NCBI GenBank assembly: GCA_023265395.1
Contig: JAHFTX010000022.1
Span: 1-46,775 of the forward strand
Source of the DNA: Thermoplasmata archaeon
GTDB taxonomy: Archaea; Thermoplasmatota; DTKX01; JAHFTX01
Direction of reading: 5' to 3'
DNA: 46,775 bases
The notes beneath the pieces were generated by a model that made no database searches, had not been told where the DNA came from, and worked only from the letters and a program-made list of their open reading frames with translations. The position numbers were made by a program, and so were the translations under genes. Positions 25,730-31,606 of the stretch are shown here, piece after piece (position 1 is the first letter of the stretch; every line of letters starts with the position of its first letter).

Positions 25730-26890
25730 ATGGCCAAGGGCCGATCCGACCACCGCCGCAGAGGCCGCCAGAAGACGATGGGGGGCACGGACGCGCGGCC
25801 CCGCGAGCGCCTGCTTGGTCCCATCGATGGGCTCATGCTGCTGTTGCCGCTGGCGATCGTCGCCAAGGTCGCGCACTGGGACGACACGGTGGTCTTCGCC
25901 CTCGCTGCGCTGGCGATCGTCCCCGTCGCCAAGTGGATGGGCCGCGCCACCGAGCAGCTGGCGATCCACAGCGGCCCGGGCATCGGCGGGCTGCTCAACG
26001 CCAGCTTCGGCAACGCCGCAGAACTGATCATCGCCCTGGTGGCGCTCAGCCGCGGCCCAGCCCTCTACCCGATCGTCCGCGCCAGCATCATCGGGTCGAT
26101 CCTGGGCAACCTGCTGCTGGTGATGGGGCTGGCGATGTTGGCCGGCGGGCTGCGCTACAAGCACCAGACCTTCAGCAGCAAGGCGGCATCGACCTCCGCC
26201 TCGATGATGACTCTGGCGGTGATCGGGTTGGCGCTCCCCTCGCTGCTGGCCAGCCCGATCGTGGTCGGGCAGGCGCTCCCCAGTTCCGTCGTCGACGCCT
26301 TCAGCCTGGAGGTGGCCGCGGTCCTGCTGGGGATCTACGTGCTCTCGATCATCTTCGCCCTGGTGACCCACACCCACGTCTACAACCCCCTGGCCGAGAC
26401 GGAGGGTGAGGAGAGCGAGGTCGCCCATTGGAGTCGCTCCAAGGCCTTGGGCGTGCTGATCCTCGCCACGGCCGTGCTCGCCCTGTTGGCCGAGGTGATG
26501 GTCGGCGCCGTCGAAGGTGCCGCCGAGCGGGTGGGGATGAGCGACGTCTTCGTCGGGGTGATCGTCGTCGCCATCGTCGGCAACGCTGCCGAGCACTCCA
26601 CCGCGGTGCTCATGGCCCTGCGCAACCGCATGGATGTGGCGATCGCCATCGCCTCGGGCAGCAGCGCGCAGATCGCGCTCTTCGTCGCTCCGGCGGTCGT
26701 GCTCGCTTCTTTGGCGATGGGGCAGGGTGTGCTCCAGCTGACCTTCGAGCCGATGGCGCTGATCGCCGTCGCGCTGTCGGTGGCGATCGCCAACATCGTC
26801 ACCATCGACGCCGAGAGCAACTGGCTCGAAGGGGCGATGCTGCTGGGGGTCTACGCTCTGATGGCGCTGTTCTTCTTCCACCATCCCTAG
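25730..26890 (+). CDS. Ca2+/H+ exchanger (CAX/ChaA family)
   Basis: The 386-residue polytopic protein has about 11 hydrophobic segments and the two internally homologous CaCA repeats: LNASFGNAAELIIALVAL (alpha-1) and VAIVGNAAEHSTAVLMAL (alpha-2). It exchanges Ca2+ for protons across the cytoplasmic membrane. An acidic loop ETEGEESEVAHW separates the two halves. The start is uncertain. The ATG at 25703 would precede the likely transcription start suggested by GGATAATTC (about 25692-25700), so the ATG at 25730 is preferred. ATG codons further in also exist. The N-terminus is basic. Confidence 0.93.
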   Translation: MAKGRSDHRRRGRQKTMGGTDARPRERLLGPIDGLMLLLPLAIVAKVAHWDDTVVFALAALAIVPVAKWMGRATEQLAIHSGPGIGGLLNASFGNAAELIIALVALSRGPALYPIVRASIIGSILGNLLLVMGLAMLAGGLRYKHQTFSSKAASTSASMMTLAVIGLALPSLLASPIVVGQALPSSVVDAFSLEVAAVLLGIYVLSIIFALVTHTHVYNPLAETEGEESEVAHWSRSKALGVLILATAVLALLAEVMVGAVEGAAERVGMSDVFVGVIVVAIVGNAAEHSTAVLMALRNRMDVAIAIASGSSAQIALFVAPAVVLASLAMGQGVLQLTFEPMALIAVALSVAIANIVTIDAESNWLEGAMLLGVYALMALFFFHHP

Positions 26891-26930
26891 GCGTGAGCGG
26901 TCGTGGGGCCCTCTGCCGTGGTGGATAACC

Positions 26931-26938
26931 TTTTAGAA
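26931..26938 (+). promoter_or_regulatory. Likely tRNA promoter box
   Basis: TTTTAGAA, preceded by GGATAACC, is a TATA-like motif about 55 nt ahead of the tRNA. It would allow a leader of about 30 nt before the mature 5' end. Confidence 0.45.
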
Positions 26939-26989
26939 GGGGTGGCCGTGCCCAAGCCCCGCGGTGGCCGCGCCGCACCGACCTCTCGT

Positions 26990-27063
26990 GCCCGAGTGGG
27001 GTAGCCTGGATATCCTGCAAGCCTGCGAAGCTTGTGACCCGGTTTCGAATACCGGCTCGGGCG
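26990..27063 (+). tRNA. tRNA-Arg (anticodon GCG)
   Basis: The 74-nt sequence folds as a cloverleaf. The acceptor GCCCGAG pairs with CTCGGGC (7 bp) and the discriminator is G. The D arm contains the GG of the loop. The anticodon stem CAAGC/GCTTG encloses the loop CTGCGAA (anticodon GCG, reading CGC codons). A 4-nt variable loop TGAC precedes the T arm CCGGT/ACCGG with loop TTCGAAT. The 3' CCA is not encoded. It would read CGC, an abundant Arg codon in the neighbouring genes. No intron is visible. Confidence 0.93.
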
Positions 27064-27091
27064 CTTCCTTCGAAGCGAGCGCAGCGGCGAG

Positions 27092-27682
27092 CTACGTCAG
27101 GGACTCGATGGTGATGATCACCGCTGCCATCGCCACGGCCAGACGCCGATCGAGTTGCTGGCCAGGGTCGGTGCTCAGGTCCATCTCCCATCCGGTGCGC
27201 CAGGCGGCGCGCAGGCCGCCGACGCGGTGCCCGTGGACGAACAGCCCGTAGGAGCGGGTGATCCTCACCGCATGGCGCATCAGGCCGTGGAAGTCCTCAC
27301 GGATCGCCCCCAGCGGTTCCAGGTCGGGCCCTTGCAACGTCCACGTGTCGCAGTCGATGGAGGCCCAGAAGTGACGGCGCAGCGTCCCGAGCAGAGTCCC
27401 GGTCGTGGTGTCGATGATATCGAAGCGCGCCCAGTCGTTGGCGAGGTTGGTGCCCTTGATCTCCAAGAGCGTGCCATGGGGCTCGGCGGCGTCGATGACG
27501 GTCAAGTTGTTGAGGATGCGCATGAGGTTGTAGCGAACGAATGCCTGGGGCTCCTCGGCGCCGCCACCGTGGAGGGCGTAGGTCAGGGTGGTCGCCCTGT
27601 AGACGGCGACGAAGGAGTAGCGGTCACACTCCCAGACCATCGGTGCGTCCACTGCACCCTGCGCATAGGGGCTGGTGCTCAT
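27092..27682 (-). CDS. LURP-one/tubby-like barrel protein
   Basis: The 196-residue protein opens MSTSPYAQGAVDAPMVWECDRYSFVAVYR. It is built from short beta strands with the family-like rhythm FDIIDTTTGTLLGTLRRHFWASIDCDTWTLQGPDLEPLGAIREDF. It ends in a hydrophobic helix LDRRLAVAMAAVIITIESL, the pattern of the central helix in LURP-one-related/scramblase-like barrels. These proteins are mostly uncharacterised and may contact membrane lipids (family inference). It is the third gene after tfe and the TPR gene, and lies convergently next to tRNA-Arg. Confidence 0.78.
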   Translation of the reverse strand: MSTSPYAQGAVDAPMVWECDRYSFVAVYRATTLTYALHGGGAEEPQAFVRYNLMRILNNLTVIDAAEPHGTLLEIKGTNLANDWARFDIIDTTTGTLLGTLRRHFWASIDCDTWTLQGPDLEPLGAIREDFHGLMRHAVRITRSYGLFVHGHRVGGLRAAWRTGWEMDLSTDPGQQLDRRLAVAMAAVIITIESLT

Positions 27683-27771
27683 GCTCGTTCCGGGTACCTT
27701 CAGCGGGGGCTTGAGGGTTGTGCGGCCTCGATCCCAAGGGTACGATGCCACCATCGCGGCGCCCCAAGCGC

Positions 27772-28683
27772 TCACTCATCGCCCTGGGCCGAGGCATCCT
27801 CGCCGACATGCACCTCGATGCGACCGTCGGGCTGGTAGTGCCAGTGGACGGGACCGGGGGGGAGGCTCCCCTCGAGGACCATCGATGCCAGCTGCCCCCA
27901 CACCCCTTCGGGGAAGGATCGCGTCGCCTCGGTCAGGTAGCGACGGACCAGTTCGGCATCGGGATGCTCGAAGAGTCCCGCCAGCAGGAACCGCGCTTCG
28001 GCCGCCGAGACGGCGTCGGCTTCGGGGGTCGAGACCACGCTCTCGAGCAGGGCGATGGCCGCCGGCAGGTCCTCCTCGGCGCCACGGTCGAGCCAGGCGC
28101 GTGCCAACAGCAGCCGTGCAAGCTGCAACCGCGGGTGGTGCTCCCCGATCTCCCGCAGATAGGCAGGGACCCGCAGCACGGTCTGTGGGTCGTGCTGCAT
28201 CAGCACCACCTGCAGCGCCTGCTCCAGTGGGATGAGGCCCGCCGTGGCGTCGGCGAGCAGCTGCCCGCTGCGCTGGGCGTCGCGGTACCCCGGGTGGGCG
28301 CGGGCGACCGCCTTGAGGTCCTCGACGCCCTGCTCGGTGCGACCCGAGAACAGATGGATGAACGCGCGCTCGTAGCGGGCGAAGGGCCACCGGGGGAACC
28401 GGACGACCGCATCGTCGTACAGCTGCAGGGCCGCCTCCAGCTGTTCGGCGCGTTGGAGCACGGCACCGACCTCCTCCATCAGGGCTGCCTGCTCCAGGGG
28501 CCGATGCTCCAACGATGGATGCTGCAGGGCTCCTCGCAGCCGCTGCAACGCCACCAGGGGCTCATGCTGGGTGCTGGCCCGATAGACGGCCTCGAGCTGC
28601 TTGGCAAGGAGCGGGTCGAGCTCGGCGCCGGTGGAGCCCATGGCCAGGGCAGGGGCTCGGGGGCCTTGACGCTTGCCACTCAC
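27772..28683 (-). CDS. TPR-like repeat protein
   Basis: The 303-residue protein starts at a GTG 12 bp after tfe; an ATG at 28641 is an alternative start. It consists of helical repeats of TPR type: LEAALQLYDDAVVRFPRWPFARYERAFIHLFSG (a canonical A/B pair), EDLKAVARAHPGYRDAQRSG, LARLLLARAWLDRGAEEDLPAAIALLESV and AEARFLLAGLFEHPD. A 30-residue C-terminal tail with WHYQPDGRIEVHVGEDAS follows. No signal peptide is present. It is presumably a cytoplasmic scaffold, perhaps coordinated with TFE because of the tight operon spacing (inference). Confidence 0.8.
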   Translation of the reverse strand: MSGKRQGPRAPALAMGSTGAELDPLLAKQLEAVYRASTQHEPLVALQRLRGALQHPSLEHRPLEQAALMEEVGAVLQRAEQLEAALQLYDDAVVRFPRWPFARYERAFIHLFSGRTEQGVEDLKAVARAHPGYRDAQRSGQLLADATAGLIPLEQALQVVLMQHDPQTVLRVPAYLREIGEHHPRLQLARLLLARAWLDRGAEEDLPAAIALLESVVSTPEADAVSAAEARFLLAGLFEHPDAELVRRYLTEATRSFPEGVWGQLASMVLEGSLPPGPVHWHYQPDGRIEVHVGEDASAQGDE

Positions 28684-28695
28684 GACCCTGAGGGG

Positions 28696-29262
28696 TCAGA
28701 GGCGCTTGGGTTGGTAGGGGGTCGCCGGCGCCTTGTCCAGGCGAACCGAAGGGAGCTTCGCGAACATCGACCAGGCGGACTTGGCGCGGTCGCGAGCACC
28801 GCGGATCTTGGTGGCCAGCGCCGCGGTGGTGGTGGTGGGGTCGACCAGGAGCAAGGTCCGGTCGCACCGGCCACAGTTGAAGTCGAAGGCGAAGGCCTCC
28901 TCGAAGCGCAGCCGCCGTCCACAGCCTTGGCAGGCGTAGTACTGGTTGCCCTGCACCTCGTCGAGCTCGGTCTGCAGTGCCGCGGCTTCGCTGTCGGCAA
29001 CCTTGGCGATCCCCTCCGAGAAGTTGCGCGGGGTCACCTGGAAGAGGTAGTAGATCCGGCGCTCCCGGGTGACGCGGGTGGCACCGATCGCGCGGGCATC
29101 CTGCAACTCGTAGAGCAGCCGGCGCCAGTGGCTGGCCGTGCCGTCGCCCTTGTCACAGAGGTCCTCGAGACTGAGCGGGCCGTAATCGCGGACCCGCTCG
29201 TAGAGCGTCATCGCCTCTGCAGAGACCCGCTCCTGGAGCAGGTTCTCGATGGTCGGCTCCAT
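28696..29262 (-). CDS. tfe: Transcription factor E (TFE, TFIIE-alpha homologue)
   Basis: Starting at the ATG at 29262 gives 188 residues. Residues 5-75 form a winged-helix domain (ESAEAMTLYERVRDYGPLSLEDL-like, then WRRLLYELQDARAIGATRVTRERRIYYLFQV). A coiled segment (residues 83-105) follows. Residues 110-140 form a zinc ribbon with Cys111, Cys114, Cys130 and Cys133. TFE stabilises the transcription bubble with TBP/TFB-bound polymerase. The zinc site is intact, in contrast to Spt4 in this window. A longer upstream reading overlaps the promoter. The gene heads a three-gene cluster with TPR and LURP-like genes. Confidence 0.92.
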   Translation of the reverse strand: MEPTIENLLQERVSAEAMTLYERVRDYGPLSLEDLCDKGDGTASHWRRLLYELQDARAIGATRVTRERRIYYLFQVTPRNFSEGIAKVADSEAAALQTELDEVQGNQYYACQGCGRRLRFEEAFAFDFNCGRCDRTLLLVDPTTTTAALATKIRGARDRAKSAWSMFAKLPSVRLDKAPATPYQPKRL

Positions 29263-29413
29263 GATGGTCGCTGATGGGGTACCCCAGACACAAAACGCTT
29301 TTGGTACTATCCTGGCCAGTGACACCTTGCCATGGCATGGTTCTCAAAGGGATCGAGGACCCAAGGCGAGCAGGATGACGGGTCGCAAACCCCAAGGGGC
29401 CTGGGGCGCCTTC

Positions 29414-30142
29414 ATGCCCATGGTCACGGTCGGGATCGTAGGGGCCAGCGGGGGACTGGGCAGGGCGTTGTGCGCCCATCTGCTCGCGCGTGGCGATGTG
29501 GTCGGGGCGATCGGCTCCTCAGCGGCCAGGCTCGATTCGCTTTCCTCGCACCTTGGGGACCCGGAATCGTTGCGTCCGTTCGAGGCCGACGCCACCGACG
29601 TCTCACAGCTCGAGGAGGTGGTTGCCACGCTGCAAGGGCTCGATGGGCCGCTCTATGGCTGGGTCAACCTCGCCGGCTCGTGGGCCGGAGGGAGACCGGT
29701 GGCGTCGAGTGACCTTGCGCAGCTCGATGCGATGCTCGATTCGAACCTGCGTACCTGTTACTGCGGGTGCCGCGCCGTGCTGCCGACGCTGATCGCCAAC
29801 GGACGCGGCAAGGTGGTCAACGTCGGTGCGCGGCCGGCGATCGTCGGAGGCCCTTCGATGGCCGCCTACGCAGCGGCCAAGGCCGCCGTGGTCAACCTCA
29901 CGGCCTCCATCGCCGCCGAGGTGGTCGGTGCCGGGGTGCAGGTCAACGCCATCCTGCCGGCGACCATCGACACGCCGGCCAACCGTGGTGCCATGCCCCT
30001 GGCCGATACCCGCGGCTGGGTGCCAGCGCAGTCGTTGGCCGACGTGATCGCCTTCCTGCTCAGTCCGCAGAGTGACGCCATCAACGGCGCGGCGATCCCC
30101 GTCTACGGACCGCTCCCTTCTGGCGGCGCGCCTGGCGGGTAG
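29414..30142 (+). CDS. SDR resembling dihydropteridine reductase
   Basis: The ATG at 29414 is used (MPMVTVGIVGASGGLGRAL); ATGs at 29375 and 29420 are alternatives. The 242-residue protein has a Rossmann motif GIVGASGGLG (near residue 7), NLAG and a Y-x-x-x-K pair (Tyr152, Lys156). The expected catalytic Ser 13 residues before Tyr is Ala139 within GARPAIVGGPSMAAY. The GA.AA....P.M..Y pattern resembles quinonoid dihydropteridine reductases rather than ordinary SDRs, so an oxidised pterin or related heterocycle is a plausible substrate. It converges on the pteridine reductase-like gene, overlapping it by 40 bp at the 3' ends. Confidence 0.8.
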   Translation: MPMVTVGIVGASGGLGRALCAHLLARGDVVGAIGSSAARLDSLSSHLGDPESLRPFEADATDVSQLEEVVATLQGLDGPLYGWVNLAGSWAGGRPVASSDLAQLDAMLDSNLRTCYCGCRAVLPTLIANGRGKVVNVGARPAIVGGPSMAAYAAAKAAVVNLTASIAAEVVGAGVQVNAILPATIDTPANRGAMPLADTRGWVPAQSLADVIAFLLSPQSDAINGAAIPVYGPLPSGGAPGG

Positions 30143-30891
30143 TGGTGGGAGCCGGCCAACCGTCCGCCGTCGATGGGCAGCGACGCACCGGTGATGAAGC
30201 CGCCCCCGGTCCAGAGGAAGCGCACCGCACCGACGACGTCGCTGACGTCGCCGACGCGCTTGAGCAGCGTGGTGTCGATCGCCCGCTCCCGCAGCGCCGC
30301 GCCATAGTGCTCGGGGAGCAGGATCGGTCCGAGCGCCAGCGTGTTGACGCGTACGCTGGGAGCGAGTTCCACCGCCAGCAGCTTCGTCAGTGCGTGCAGC
30401 CCCGCCTTGGAGAGCAGGTAGGGCGCAAAGCGCGGACCCACGCGCTCGGCCTTGACATCCCCCAGGTTGAGGATCAGGCCCCCTGGCGGGTCGTTGCGCA
30501 GCATCCGCGCGGCGGCGCCCTGGGCCATGAAGAAGGGGCCCTTGAGGTTGGCTTCCAGCAGCTCGTCGTACTGCGCTTCGGTGACCTCCAGCAGCGGCGT
30601 GCTGTAGAAGAGCGAGGCGGAGTTGAGCAGCAGGTCGAGCCGACGAAAGTGCGAATCGAACGCTGCGAACAGCGCGCTGATGCTCTGGACCGAACGCTGT
30701 TCGAGGGGCAGGGCCACTGCCTGGACACCACGCGCCTGCAGCTGCGTGACGGTCGCCGCGGCGGCGTCCTTGGAGGTGCGGAAGGTGATCGCGATGTCGA
30801 AGCCATCCTCGGCCAGCGCCAGGGCGACCGCCTGGGCGATCCGGGTGGCCCCCCCCGTCAGCAACGCGACGGGGCGAGGAGCCTCACCCAT
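30103..30891 (-). CDS. Pteridine reductase (PTR1/FolM-like SDR)
   Basis: Starting at the ATG at 30891 gives 262 residues. The cofactor motif TGGATRIAQA and NSASLFYSTPL match PTR1/FolM. The catalytic residues follow PTR1 spacing exactly: Asp145 (LNLGDVKAER), Tyr158 and Lys162 (YLLSK), with 13 and 4 residues between them as in PTR1. The C-terminal VRVNTLALGPILLPE completes the family pattern. It would reduce dihydropterin or dihydrofolate, or other pteridines, using NADPH. It overlaps the upstream FolE-like gene by 8 bp, indicating a single operon and strengthening a pterin role. Confidence 0.9.
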   Translation of the reverse strand: MGEAPRPVALLTGGATRIAQAVALALAEDGFDIAITFRTSKDAAAATVTQLQARGVQAVALPLEQRSVQSISALFAAFDSHFRRLDLLLNSASLFYSTPLLEVTEAQYDELLEANLKGPFFMAQGAAARMLRNDPPGGLILNLGDVKAERVGPRFAPYLLSKAGLHALTKLLAVELAPSVRVNTLALGPILLPEHYGAALRERAIDTTLLKRVGDVSDVVGAVRFLWTGGGFITGASLPIDGGRLAGSHHYPPGAPPEGSGP

Positions 30892-31486
30892 CGATGCCCT
30901 CCACCCCATCGCCACGGTCGGGCAGCCCCAAGCGCGTGAAGAACTCCGCACGGAGCGGCCCCTGGCGCAGTGCCCCGCGGGCGGCGACGGTCTCGACCAG
31001 CCCCGGCGCGCGCGCGCCGCGGACGCTCATGCAGCCGTGACGGGCGCGCAGATGGACCAGCACCCCCTTGGGGGCGAGCCGGTCCATCACCTGGTCGGCC
31101 AGCTGGGTCGTCAGCCGCTCCTGCAGGGTCGGCCGCGCCGCGAAGTGGTGCAGCAGCAGCGCCGGGGCGCCGATGCCGATCAACCAGCGGTCGGGGAGGT
31201 AGGCGAAGTCCATGGTCCCCACGATGGGCGTCAGGTGGTGCAGGCAGGTGCTCTGGAAGGGCACGTCGCGCACCAGCACCAGCTCGGCCTCCTCGGTGGT
31301 GCTCGGCAGCGGCACCAGGGCCGGGATTGGCTGTCGCAACCCCACCCACTGCTCCCACCAGAGCGTCGCCACGCGCTCGGCGGTGGCAGCGGCCTCGGGG
31401 TCGTCGCTGGGCAGGCCCGCGGCGGCCAGTGCCTGGCGCAGCGAGATGACCAGCGCTGCGGGGGGAGGGGCTCCCTGCTCTGCCAT
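30884..31486 (-). CDS. folE: Divergent GTP cyclohydrolase I (FolE) homologue
   Basis: The 200-residue protein has a FolE/T-fold core: PFQSTCLHHLTPIVG, AYLPDRWLIGIG, ARPTLQERLT and RARHGCMSVRG. The zinc ligands Cys81, His84 and Cys152 are kept, as are His83, Glu123 (base-binding), His150 and Arg156. Glu in the normal C-E-H-H motif is Leu82. The G-[LI]-S-K-[INLx]-x-R triphosphate-binding motif reads IGIGAPALL, so Ser, Lys and Arg are replaced by Gly106, Ala107 and Leu110. Canonical FolE opens GTP to dihydroneopterin triphosphate. This version may bind a different or dephosphorylated substrate (inference). Leaderless, with a TATA box at about -27. Confidence 0.85.
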   Translation of the reverse strand: MAEQGAPPPAALVISLRQALAAAGLPSDDPEAAATAERVATLWWEQWVGLRQPIPALVPLPSTTEEAELVLVRDVPFQSTCLHHLTPIVGTMDFAYLPDRWLIGIGAPALLLHHFAARPTLQERLTTQLADQVMDRLAPKGVLVHLRARHGCMSVRGARAPGLVETVAARGALRQGPLRAEFFTRLGLPDRGDGVEGIDG

Positions 31487-31508
31487 GGGCGTCCAGCCGC
31501 GAGCGCGC

Positions 31509-31517
31509 GTAATAAGG
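31509..31517 (-). promoter_or_regulatory. TATA box for the folE-like operon
   Basis: The minus-strand CCTTATTAC is centred about 27 nt upstream of the ATG at 31486. The same A/T island lies about 95 nt ahead of the divergent AAA/TPR gene. Confidence 0.6.
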
Positions 31518-31606
31518 GTTGGTCAGTGCGCGCACCCACGCAGGGTGGAGGGCGACCGCCAAGCCCAAGGGGGGAGAGCACGCTCTGGCGCCTGCGGGGG
31601 TGCAGC

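Noticed and set aside
30623-31606. N-terminal extension of the AAA/TPR gene
   Set aside because: It overlaps the FolE-like and pteridine reductase genes in antisense. The ATG at 31607 begins a normal AAA_16 domain.
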